Source: Halorubrum aethiopicum
GTDB lineage: Archaea > Halobacteriota > Halobacteria > Halobacteriales > Haloferacaceae
DNA length: 64,000 nucleotides
Reading direction: 5' to 3'
Assembly: GCF_001542905.1 (NCBI RefSeq)
Contig: NZ_LOAJ01000001.1
Span: 1,364,001-1,428,000 of the forward strand
The position numbers and the translations under genes were made by a program. This document shows positions 17,757-25,683 of the stretch, one piece after another. The notes under the pieces are model-generated. The model saw nothing but the letters and a program-made list of their open reading frames with translations. It searched no databases and was not told the DNA's origin. Every line of letters begins with the position of its first letter. Positions within the stretch are counted from its first letter, which is position 1.

Positions 17757-18587
17757 ATGTCCATGACTCCAAATTTTGGAAAACAACTGCGCGATATTCG
17801 GTCTCGTTTCTACTCTGGGAAAGTCCGTCAGATCGTCCGGAAAACGGGTCTCAATAAACTCCTCTCTAAGCCATACTGGCGACTCGTGTACACTCTTGAG
17901 GACACCCAAACACACGAGATCACTACTCATTCAGTAGATTTCCACACTAAAACATTTACTGAGTTTACTCGTTTCCGTGACCTCGTTGGCGAACGTTCTA
18001 TTGTCGAAGATCTACTGACTTCGCTTGATTCGAACGACATTTTTTATGACGTCGGTGCGAACGTCGGAACCTACACTTGCTTCGCTGCCGCCAAGCTCGG
18101 CCCTGGCAAAGTGGTCGCGTTTGAGCCCGAACCGGAAAACGCGGATCGTCTACGGGAAAACCTCGAACTGAATAATCTCGACGCTGAAATCATTCAGATC
18201 GCGCTGTCTGACACCGACGGCATCGTCGACCTCGCTCTCACCGGTGACGAGGCTGGTACAGGTGAACACGCTATTGCGACTGGCGACGACAAACAGACTC
18301 TCGAAGTTGAAACTGCTAGAGGCGACTCAATAATCGAAGAACGCGGACTGCCGAAACCGACTGTGGCGAAGATTGACGTTGAGGGTGCTGAACTCTCCGT
18401 GCTTCGAGGACTTCGGGAAACTCTTTACGAGAGCTGTCGTCTGATGTACGTCGAAGTACACACGGAGAAGATCAGGGATTTCGGCGCGGAGAGATCTGAA
18501 GTTGAAACCCTCCTCACGGACGCTGGCTTCGAAGTGACAGAGATCTCCCAGCGTGGAAGCGAGATATTTTTACGAGCATCGAAGTGA
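17757..18587 (+). CDS. FkbM family SAM-dependent methyltransferase
   Basis: A 276-residue protein with the SAM-binding core FYDVGANVGTYTCFAAAKLG (about residues 96-115), VVAFEPEPENADRLRENL (motif II) and VAKIDVEGAELSVLRGL, the FkbM signature. Such enzymes O-methylate sugars, and a methylated hexuronic acid or hexose is a common feature of haloarchaeal N-glycans. About 95 N-terminal residues precede the core and probably bind the acceptor. It has its own 198-base upstream gap, which contains only AT-rich sequence. Confidence 0.87.
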   Translation: MSMTPNFGKQLRDIRSRFYSGKVRQIVRKTGLNKLLSKPYWRLVYTLEDTQTHEITTHSVDFHTKTFTEFTRFRDLVGERSIVEDLLTSLDSNDIFYDVGANVGTYTCFAAAKLGPGKVVAFEPEPENADRLRENLELNNLDAEIIQIALSDTDGIVDLALTGDEAGTGEHAIATGDDKQTLEVETARGDSIIEERGLPKPTVAKIDVEGAELSVLRGLRETLYESCRLMYVEVHTEKIRDFGAERSEVETLLTDAGFEVTEISQRGSEIFLRASK

Positions 18588-18693
18588 GTTGCTAATGATA
18601 CTAATCTACACATAATTATGAAACTGATAGTCACACATGAACTTAATCCATGTGACAGTATAGCTCCCTCGTCACAGTGTTATTGATAGACTC

Positions 18694-20202
18694 ATGAGTA
18701 ATATTACTCGAGGATTCATTTCGATTTTCGGATCGAAAGTGGTTAACTTGTTTCTTGGGTTCCTAATTGCACCAGTTCTCGTTCGATTACTTGGTAGCTC
18801 ACAATACGGAAATTATGCATTTCTTTTCTCGGTTTTAGGTATTACAATGACTCTTGCTAATGCTGGAATCTTTGACGGAATTCGGAAGTATATGGCTGAG
18901 GATCGAGTAGAGTCAAATTGGATCGAACACGTCTTCGGATTTTACCTTCGAATCGCTTTTGTATTAGCTGTCTCCGCAGCGTTGGCTTATTTTGCGTTTT
19001 CATGGTTGGGTCTATCTGATCGTTTCTTCGGAGATAATTTCGATATTTATTTTTATCTTCTTGGTATTCTGGTAGTTAGTCGTCAGGCGAATTCTGTCGC
19101 TCGTGGGGGATTAATGGGACTTGGATTTGAGGATCGTAGTGAACCACTGAGTATCCTAAAAAAAGTTCTTTTTGGCGTTATCGGGCTTTCACTCGTATAC
19201 ATTGGTTACGGACTTGTTGGTGTTCTCATTGGAGAAATTATTTCTACCCTAGTTGTTTCGGTTCTTGCGTACGTTATCTTGTTTCAACACCTCGATTTTC
19301 GATCCGTTATCTCCCGTATTCCGGACGAATTCCCGAAAAAAGAACTACTTTCTTTTAATAGTCTCAGCATTGTCCTGATCCTCTTGACGGCTTCGCTGTA
19401 TCACGTCGATATCCTGTTCCTCAGAGTGTTGACTGGCGATCAAGCGACTGGATACTACAAGGCCGCTCTCGTGGTTGCTGAGTTCCTCTGGTTCGTGCCG
19501 AACGCGCTTCAGATGGTACTTCTCCATTCGTCTTCGGAACTCTGGGCGAACGATCGCACGGATCGAATCACGACGTTGGCGTCCCGGACCACGCGCTACA
19601 ATCTCTCACTTGTTCTTTTGTTCGCGATCGGTTTAGCAGCGCTTGTACAGGATTTCGTACCACTATATTTCGGGTCCGGCTTTGACGCGGCCGTGTTGCC
19701 CCTTCTCTTGTTACTCCCGGGCGTTCTCGGCTTCGCGCTCGCTCGCCCGATCTTCGCCATTGGACAGGGGAAGGGTCAACTTCGTGTACTAATTCTCGCA
19801 ACCGGTACAGCTTCGCTTATTAATCTCTGTCTGAACGCGCTACTGATACCAACGTACGGAACTCGCGGAGCAGCTGTCGCCACAAGCATCGGTTACGGAT
19901 CGATGTTGATACTTCACGTGCTCGCCGCCCGGCGAGTCGGGTTTGATCCGATCGATGATCTCCGTCTTACGAGGATCGCAATCGTTGCCCTCCTCGCTGC
20001 TGGTGTCATCTTCGGACTCTCATCAGCGATCGACTCGTCTATTGCTTCCCTCATCGTGGTCCCGCCGATCGGATTTGTTGTATATGCCACCTTGACTCTG
20101 AGACTCTCTGTAATCTCTCCGAAAGAAACTGAACTAATCACGCAGAGATTACCAGACCCGATTAGAGAGTATACAGAATCTATGATACGGTTTGTTGCTT
20201 GA
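18694..20202 (+). CDS. Polysaccharide flippase, Wzx/AglR-like (MOP superfamily)
   Basis: A 502-residue membrane protein with about 14 hydrophobic helices and the N-terminal pattern of oligosaccharide flippases (FISIFGSKVVNLFLGFLIAP, then SSQYGNYAFLFSVLG). It should move the lipid-linked glycan from the cytoplasmic to the outer face of the membrane. Wzx and Wzy together imply a repeat-unit pathway. The 5' half is AT-richer than the 3' half, and the switch falls near 19350, so the gene itself may be a recombinant. It is the last gene of the island. Confidence 0.85.
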   Translation: MSNITRGFISIFGSKVVNLFLGFLIAPVLVRLLGSSQYGNYAFLFSVLGITMTLANAGIFDGIRKYMAEDRVESNWIEHVFGFYLRIAFVLAVSAALAYFAFSWLGLSDRFFGDNFDIYFYLLGILVVSRQANSVARGGLMGLGFEDRSEPLSILKKVLFGVIGLSLVYIGYGLVGVLIGEIISTLVVSVLAYVILFQHLDFRSVISRIPDEFPKKELLSFNSLSIVLILLTASLYHVDILFLRVLTGDQATGYYKAALVVAEFLWFVPNALQMVLLHSSSELWANDRTDRITTLASRTTRYNLSLVLLFAIGLAALVQDFVPLYFGSGFDAAVLPLLLLLPGVLGFALARPIFAIGQGKGQLRVLILATGTASLINLCLNALLIPTYGTRGAAVATSIGYGSMLILHVLAARRVGFDPIDDLRLTRIAIVALLAAGVIFGLSSAIDSSIASLIVVPPIGFVVYATLTLRLSVISPKETELITQRLPDPIREYTESMIRFVA

Positions 20203-20264
20203 TTCATCGTGTTTTATTCCTATTGTACGACCAAATCAAGAATCCCACGTCAACTTCTTTTCGC

Positions 20265-20342
20265 CTTTGATATCACGGGTTCCGTCAGACCGTCCTCTTC
20301 GTAGACCAGCGAGCACGGCCTGCCATACACCAAAAGGACTGG
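20265..20342 (-). pseudogene. Short remnant of an NAD-dependent epimerase
   Basis: On the minus strand, VYGRPCSLVYEEDGLTEPV matches VYGKPRSLPYEEDHPTEPV of the intact epimerase at 21301-22287 (13 of these 19 residues). Nothing on either side continues the match, and no start or Rossmann motif is present. It lies at the right border of the glycan island. The rest of the 284-base gap (20203-20486) contains no gene that I can recognise. Confidence 0.65.
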
Positions 20343-20486
20343 TAGGGTCCTTGTTCGGTCCTGCTCTGTCGGTCTCGTCCCGCGCTCGCGACCCGCATCC
20401 GGACGCTCGTCGACCGAGTTTGCCCGGACCGCGCCCCTCACCATCGCGACCGCAGCCTCGATGAGAGGGAGCGTACGTCCATGACC

Positions 20487-21191
20487 CTATTGTCGCTCGA
20501 CCAGATCGGCCGCCCGCTCCACGTCCGCGGGCGCGTTCACGTTCACGCGCTCACCCAAACGCACCGTCGCCACGTCATACCCCGCCCGCACCAACAGCCC
20601 CACAGCTTCGCTCAGCTGGTACTCGCCCTCGGCCGACGGCCGGCACAGCGCGCAGGCGTGAAAGACGTCCTCGGGCAGGACGTAACACCCGGTCGTGACC
20701 AGCGTCGACGACGGGTCGTCCGGCTTCTCGACGATCCCTTTCACCCGGCCCGCCTCGTCCGTCTCGATCACGCCGGTCGTCCTCGCGACCGCGGGCGACG
20801 TCTCCTCGACCGCGAGGACGGCGTCGGCCCCTTCCACAGCCGCGACCGCCGGCTCCACGCTTTCCGCGAAGACGTTGTCGCCGTTCACGAGTAGGAACGT
20901 CCCGTCGACGTGCGGCTCGGCCTGTAACACGGCGTGACCCAACCCCTTCCGCTCGCGCTGGTGGACGTACGTGATCGGAACGCCCTCGAAGGCGTCGCCG
21001 AACCGGTCGACGATCCGTCCCGCCTCGTATCCCACGATCACGACCAGCTCGTCGGCTCCCGCCTCGACCGACGTCTCGAGGACGTGCGCGAGCAGGGGCC
21101 GCCCCGCTACCTCGACGAGCCCCTTCGGCCGGTCGTCGGTGAGCTCGCCGAGTCGGCTCCCCCGACCCGCGGCGGGTATCACGGCGTCCAT
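20487..21191 (-). CDS. Sugar-1-phosphate nucleotidyltransferase
   Basis: A 234-residue NTP_transferase. PAAGRGSRLGELTDDRPKG (residues 6-24) is the nucleotide-binding signature and LLVNGDNVF carries the catalytic aspartate. It is a paralogue of the gene at 3006-3770, sharing the ITYVHQRERKGLGHA-type segment and FHAC-LC/V-PS-GEYEL/QLSE motifs. The start at 21191 gives the family N-terminus; eight upstream in-frame residues are not conserved. It lies 109 bases beyond the epimerase gene on the same strand, repeating the gene pair seen on the left side of the island. The nucleotide is not certain. Confidence 0.87.
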   Translation of the reverse strand: MDAVIPAAGRGSRLGELTDDRPKGLVEVAGRPLLAHVLETSVEAGADELVVIVGYEAGRIVDRFGDAFEGVPITYVHQRERKGLGHAVLQAEPHVDGTFLLVNGDNVFAESVEPAVAAVEGADAVLAVEETSPAVARTTGVIETDEAGRVKGIVEKPDDPSSTLVTTGCYVLPEDVFHACALCRPSAEGEYQLSEAVGLLVRAGYDVATVRLGERVNVNAPADVERAADLVERQ

Positions 21192-21300
21192 ATCTCGACA
21201 CCGGCCACGACCCACGTGAATCCGTCGGCCGGCGGACGCTCTTCTGATCCGTTCATCCCTCCGTCTCTCGATCGAATCGACCTCCGAAAAGCGTCCCTGG

Positions 21301-22287
21301 CTACGACTCCCGCACCAACGGCTCGTACCACTCTCGGTTCGCCTGATACCACTCGATGAACTCGCCGACGCCCTCCGCGATCGTTCGCGAGGGCTCGTAC
21401 CCGATCAGCTCTCCGGCCTTCTCTACGGAGGCGTGGGTGTGCTCGGCGTCGGCCTCGCGCGCGGACTCGTAGACGATCTCCAGCTCGGGCGCCAACTGAT
21501 CCCGCACCGTCTCGGCCAACTCCTGTATCGAGATGTTGTCCGAACTCCCGACGTTCAAGACGTCGCCGTCGGCCGCATCCGACTCCAGGAGCGTCCGATT
21601 CGCGTCCACCACGTCCGCCACGTAGGTGAAGTCACGCGTCTGCTGTCCGTCCCCGTAGATCACCGGCGGCTCCCCGTTCAGACACCGCGAGACGAAGTTC
21701 GAGATCGCCATGTTCGGTCGCATCCGCGGCCCGTACACCGTGAAATATCGGAGACAGACGGTAGACAGGTCGTGGAGCTCGGTGTACACCCGCGCCATGT
21801 GTTCCTGGGTGAGCTTCGTCACGCCGTAGGGACTCACGGGCTCGGTCGGATGGTCCTCCTCGTAGGGGAGCGAACGCGGCTTGCCGTACACCGACGAGGA
21901 GCTCGCGAGGATCACTCTCTTCACGTCCATCTCCTTCGACGCCTCCAGCAGGTTCACCGTCCCGCTCACGTTGATGTCGGTCACCTTCCGCGGGTTCGCC
22001 ACGCTCTCTCGCACGCCCGCCTGCGCGGCCTGGTGGACCACCACGTCCGCGTCGGCGACGACCGCCCGGACCGTCTCCGGATCCCGTACGTCGCCCTCGA
22101 CGAACCGATATGCCGAATTCCCTCTATCAGCCACCTCTCGGTGGACATCGAGGGTATGGCGTTTGATCCCCTCCGCGTAGAAGGGTTCGAAGTTGTCGAG
22201 GACCGTCACGTCGTGGCCGTCTTCGAGGAACGACTCGGCGAGGTGGCCGCCGATGAATCCGGCCCCTCCCGTCACGAGGATTCGCAT
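21301..22287 (-). CDS. NAD-dependent epimerase/dehydratase (UDP-sugar 4-epimerase-like)
   Basis: A 328-residue extended SDR. MRILVTGGAGFIGGHLAESF begins it, SSSSVYGKPRSLPYEED contains the Ser site and SPYGVTKLTQEH gives the Tyr-Lys pair. RYFTVYGPRMRPNM is the sugar-binding region typical of UDP-glucose and UDP-glucuronate epimerases. The upstream in-frame extension to 22386 is not family-like, so the start at 22287 is chosen. Together with the downstream nucleotidyltransferase it should provide an activated sugar for the island. Confidence 0.9.
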   Translation of the reverse strand: MRILVTGGAGFIGGHLAESFLEDGHDVTVLDNFEPFYAEGIKRHTLDVHREVADRGNSAYRFVEGDVRDPETVRAVVADADVVVHQAAQAGVRESVANPRKVTDINVSGTVNLLEASKEMDVKRVILASSSSVYGKPRSLPYEEDHPTEPVSPYGVTKLTQEHMARVYTELHDLSTVCLRYFTVYGPRMRPNMAISNFVSRCLNGEPPVIYGDGQQTRDFTYVADVVDANRTLLESDAADGDVLNVGSSDNISIQELAETVRDQLAPELEIVYESAREADAEHTHASVEKAGELIGYEPSRTIAEGVGEFIEWYQANREWYEPLVRES

Positions 22288-22449
22288 ACGCGCCGTTCCG
22301 ACGGCCGACACAAAACTCGCGCGGTTCCGCGGGGAGGCTCCCGGTCTCCTGAACTCGAGTGAGCCACCGTCCGTCGAGCCTTCCAAAGGGGAACCGTTTT
22401 ACTTCCCGCCCGACACCCACGGGATAATGCGATTCACGGGTGGTCCCTC

Positions 22450-23550
22450 ATGGAACTGATCGACGAGGACGGCGACCTGTTCGGGGTCGTCAACGTCGTC
22501 GACGCGCTCGTCGTGCTGTTGGTCCTCGCGGTCGGCGTCGCCGGCGTCGCGCTCGTGTTCTCCGACGACCCCGCACCCGAACCCGACCTCGACTCCACGT
22601 ACGCGACCGTCGATATGGGGTCACAACCCGCGTACATCGTCGACGCGATAAACGAGGGCGACACCTACAGCCCGAACGACGTCTCCACGATGACCGTCAC
22701 GGACGTCCACCTCACGCCGCGCGGGAGCGACATCGGCGTCACCCTTCGCGTTGAACTCGAAGGCGAACTCCAAAGCGACGATTCGATCGCCTACGGGGGT
22801 GCCCCGCTCCGGCTCGGTCGAAGCCTCACGCTCGCGACCTCACGGTACGAGTTGAACGGACGGATCCGCGCGGTGGGCGACGGCGACGCGCTCACCCGCG
22901 AGGACGCCACGGTCGTCGTCCGGGACACGCTCGCGACCGCCACCGCCGAGGAGATCGCTCCCGGCGACGAGGTCCGGCTCGCGGGCCGAACCGTCGCGAC
23001 GATCGAGAACGTGACGCAGTTCGCGACCAACGACCCCGACCAGCGCCGGGTGTTCGTCGCCGCGACCCTTCGGACGCACCGGCAGGGCGGGGACCGGCGC
23101 TTCGGCGGCAGTCCCGTGCGCCGCGGGCAGACCATCCGGCTGTCGACCGCGGATTACACGATCAACGGGCAGATCGAGCGCGTCGGCGGACAGCTCCAGC
23201 TCGGCTCGGCCTCCACCCGGATGGTCACTCTCCGGATGGACGACGTCCGTGACGACATGGCCGACGCGATCGATCCGGGGATGGCCGAGGAGGCGGGCGG
23301 CGACACCGTCGCACGCGTGATTGAGGTCGACACCCGTCCCTCGCTCATCATCGCCACCGGCGACAACGGGACGGTGAACGTGGTCGATCACCCGATCGAC
23401 CGCGAGGTGACGCTCACGACCGAACTCCAGGTACGCGAGACCGTCTCCGGCCCGCGATTCAAGGGCGACCCCCTCCGGCAGGGACGGACCGTGACGCTCG
23501 ATCTGGGCACTGTCACCGTCCGCGCGACCGTCGTCAACGTCAGCGGCTAG
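22450..23550 (+). CDS. DUF4330 family membrane-anchored protein
   Basis: A 366-residue protein: a short cytoplasmic start, one membrane helix (VVDALVVLLVLAVGVAGVALVF, about residues 16-37), then an all-beta extracellular part. That part contains three related units, each with a G-x-P-[LV]-R-x-G-[RQ] core (GGAPLRLGRSL, GGSPVRRGQTI, KGDPLRQGRTV) followed by a hydrophobic strand and a N-G-[RQ]-I-type end. This matches haloarchaeal and bacterial DUF4330 proteins, whose role is unknown but which often lie in polysaccharide clusters. It is well placed for glycan export or anchoring; this is inference from context. Confidence 0.78.
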   Translation: MELIDEDGDLFGVVNVVDALVVLLVLAVGVAGVALVFSDDPAPEPDLDSTYATVDMGSQPAYIVDAINEGDTYSPNDVSTMTVTDVHLTPRGSDIGVTLRVELEGELQSDDSIAYGGAPLRLGRSLTLATSRYELNGRIRAVGDGDALTREDATVVVRDTLATATAEEIAPGDEVRLAGRTVATIENVTQFATNDPDQRRVFVAATLRTHRQGGDRRFGGSPVRRGQTIRLSTADYTINGQIERVGGQLQLGSASTRMVTLRMDDVRDDMADAIDPGMAEEAGGDTVARVIEVDTRPSLIIATGDNGTVNVVDHPIDREVTLTTELQVRETVSGPRFKGDPLRQGRTVTLDLGTVTVRATVVNVSG

Positions 23551-23652
23551 CCGACTTCTCGCACCTGTTCGGTTCCATTCTATCGATCTTGGCCTGTTTT
23601 GATCACTCACCGATCACAACCGGTTTGACGCTTCGCTCGATCGGTTTACTCG

Positions 23653-24447
23653 ATGACGACTCGTGACGCCGATCGGGACGTCGCCCGAACCACCGCTGAC
23701 TCCGGCGACGGACTGCTCTCGCGGGTGGGATCCGGGTCGGTCGTCCTTGGCCAAACCCGAGCGGCAGGCAAACGCGTCGCGAATGCGGTCCGCGCCTCGT
23801 GGCTGTATCGGTGGCTCACGGCCGAGCCTGACCCGGAGGTGATCGTGATCGACCTCCGCGAGACGTGGACGGTCGGCCCGTTCCTCCGGATCCTCGACTG
23901 GATCATCGGCTTCCTCATCGACGCCATGGAGGGGTCGATCTTCGTCGGCGCGGCCGGCGCCGCGATGAACCGGACTCGTGACACGCCGCTGCGCGTTGCC
24001 GGCGGCCTCACCCTGCTCATGGGTCTAGCCGTCTTCCTCGTTGCGGTCGCCGGCGACGCCGTCTCGACGACGCTTCTGGTGGGCGCGCTCGTCGTCTCCG
24101 TGGTCGGTGTCGTGGGGCTGCGTGACCGACGGAGCTGGGAGGAACTCCGCGACACGCGCGTCGTCGAATTCCTCATCCGCGCGCTCGAGCCGCCAGCCCC
24201 TCCGGACGAGACCGACGAGTCGATCGAGTCGGATGACTCCGTCGATTCCGCCGAATTCGCCGATGCTGACGACCTCGGTACTTCACGGGAACGCGACACC
24301 CCGGAGAACGACGTGGCATCGGAGCTGTTCCCCGACGAGTCTGCCGACCAATCAAGTGATGCGGAGCCGACGCTGTTCTCCGACGACTCGGAAACCTCCT
24401 CGGACGAGACGAGGTCGGAATCGACATCGGACGAGGACCGATCCTGA
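23653..24447 (+). CDS. Membrane protein of unknown function with acidic C-terminal tail
   Basis: A 264-residue protein I do not recognise. The N-terminal third is mixed and has a possible amphipathic segment (FLRILDWIIGFLIDAMEG). Two strong membrane helices follow (LRVAGGLTLLMGLAVFLVAVAG and TTLLVGALVVSVVGVVGL). The last 80 residues are almost entirely Asp, Glu and Ser, an intrinsically disordered acidic tail such as halophiles use. It follows DUF4330 after 102 bases on the same strand and may be co-transcribed. Codon use is typical of the GC-rich core. Confidence 0.65.
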   Translation: MTTRDADRDVARTTADSGDGLLSRVGSGSVVLGQTRAAGKRVANAVRASWLYRWLTAEPDPEVIVIDLRETWTVGPFLRILDWIIGFLIDAMEGSIFVGAAGAAMNRTRDTPLRVAGGLTLLMGLAVFLVAVAGDAVSTTLLVGALVVSVVGVVGLRDRRSWEELRDTRVVEFLIRALEPPAPPDETDESIESDDSVDSAEFADADDLGTSRERDTPENDVASELFPDESADQSSDAEPTLFSDDSETSSDETRSESTSDEDRS

Positions 24448-24574
24448 TCATCTCGATCCGATTCGACTGCCGTTCTCGTAGTCGCCGGACCTGCCACACT
24501 CCCCGTATTGGTGGCAACCGCGCCTCCGACCCGATCGGCGTCTCTTAAGTATCCGTATCGTGCGAGTATGAGTC

Positions 24575-25402
24575 GTGACGGACACGGACCTCCTCGTCGC
24601 GGTCCTCGCCGGGATCGTCCAGGGCGTCGTCGAGTGGCTGCCGGTCTCGAGTCAGGGGAATCTCGCGCTGTTCCTCACGTTCGTCGGCACCGAACCGGAG
24701 GCCGCCCTCCAGCTCGCGCTCTTCTTACAGGTGGGAACGACGCTCTCGGCGGCGACGTACTACCGCGGGGAGATCCTGACCGCGCTGCGCGCGGCACCCG
24801 GCTGGCGGCCCGCCACCGCGTACGAGGGCGACAGCGCGCTCGTCTCGTATCTCGTCCTCGCCAGCGCGATGACCGGGCTCGTCGGGATCCCGCTGTACGT
24901 CTTCGCCGTGGACCTGGCGAGTCGGCTCACCGGCGGCGTGTTCATCGCCGCTATCGGCGTCCTGCTCCTGGTGACCGGCGTCCTGACGTACGTCTCCGAG
25001 TCGGTGTCGATGGGCGGACGGCGCGACCCGACGCTCGTCGACTCGCTGCTCGTCGGGGCCGCCCAGGGTCTCGCGATCCTGCCGGGCATCTCCCGATCGG
25101 GGATGACGGCGAGCACGCTGTTGTTTCGGAGCTACGACCCGCCGTCGGCGTTTCGGCTGTCGTTCCTGCTCTCGATCCCCGCGAGCCTCGGCGCGGCGGT
25201 CCTGACGCTCCTCGACGCCGGGGGCCTCCCTGGAATCGACCCGACCCCGGCCGCCGTCGCGCTCGGGGTCAGCGCGGTCGTCGGCTACGCCACCATCGAC
25301 GCGCTGATGCGGGTCGTCGAGCGGGTCCCGTTCTGGGCCGTCTGCTTCGGACTCGGTGCCCTCGCCATCGTCGGCGGGGGCGTCGTCTCCCTCGTCGTGT
25401 GA
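24575..25402 (+). CDS. uppP: Undecaprenyl-diphosphatase family protein (UppP/BacA)
   Basis: A 275-residue polytopic membrane phosphatase. EWLPVSSQGN (residues about 20-29) and ILPGISRSGMTAS (about 169-181) are the two catalytic motifs of the UppP family, with the conserved Glu, Ser and Arg residues present. In bacteria it dephosphorylates undecaprenyl diphosphate outside the membrane; in archaea it may recycle dolichyl diphosphate after glycan transfer. Translation begins at GTG 24575; an ATG seven bases upstream is out of frame. Its position next to glycan genes supports carrier recycling. Confidence 0.9.
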   Translation: MTDTDLLVAVLAGIVQGVVEWLPVSSQGNLALFLTFVGTEPEAALQLALFLQVGTTLSAATYYRGEILTALRAAPGWRPATAYEGDSALVSYLVLASAMTGLVGIPLYVFAVDLASRLTGGVFIAAIGVLLLVTGVLTYVSESVSMGGRRDPTLVDSLLVGAAQGLAILPGISRSGMTASTLLFRSYDPPSAFRLSFLLSIPASLGAAVLTLLDAGGLPGIDPTPAAVALGVSAVVGYATIDALMRVVERVPFWAVCFGLGALAIVGGGVVSLVV

Positions 25403-25683
25403 ATGGACGCCGAGATCCGCCCGTGGCCGGTCCGTCGGCGGATCGAACGGGTACTGCGCGAACGCTGTCATTCGATCCCGTGGACGACGGCCGTGGCGTC
25501 TCCCTCCCGGAAATTTATCGGATCGGAAACGTTCAGTGTCGTAACCGATAAATGGTGGAGCGGGTTGAGTACGAGTATCCCGCAGCGCGTGACCCGCTGT
25601 CGGTCGCGCGGGCGTTGAGCGTCGGCGATATCGACGCGTGAACATCCGCGCTAGCGACAGCCCCGGCGCTCGTGGGGACATAC
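25403..25683. other. Gap before the surface-protein gene with an inverted repeat
   Basis: No convincing gene is present. TTTATCGG at 25514-25521 and CCGATAAA at 25545-25552 form a perfect eight-base inverted repeat around 23 bases. A 29-codon frame begins in its right arm (25552-25641, starting MVERVEYEY) and looks like a fragment; I do not claim it as a gene. The repeat could be an operator or mark a former promoter. Confidence 0.4.

Larger units (their letters stand above)
7144..20202. other. Surface-glycan biosynthesis island with mosaic base composition
   Basis: Thirteen consecutive genes for glycan assembly lie here. They comprise transferases, a polymerase, a flippase, GDP-sugar enzymes, a methyltransferase and a beta-propeller protein. 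The base composition changes repeatedly: moderate at 7.1-9.2 kb, strongly AT-rich at 9.2-12.7 kb, GC-rich at 12.8-15.2 kb and intermediate at 15.3-20.2 kb. Flanking DNA is uniformly GC-rich. Damaged genes sit at both borders. No integrase, transposase or tRNA is at either end, so exchange by homologous recombination between flanking sugar-nucleotide genes is the simplest reading. Confidence 0.75.

Noticed and set aside
7144-20202. Integrative element or prophage
   Set aside because: No integrase, capsid, replication or att-like direct repeat was seen. The island contents are all glycan genes.
25403-25641. Small proteins of 71 and 29 residues before the surface-protein gene
   Set aside because: No family resemblance, no good ribosome site, and they overlap in different frames.
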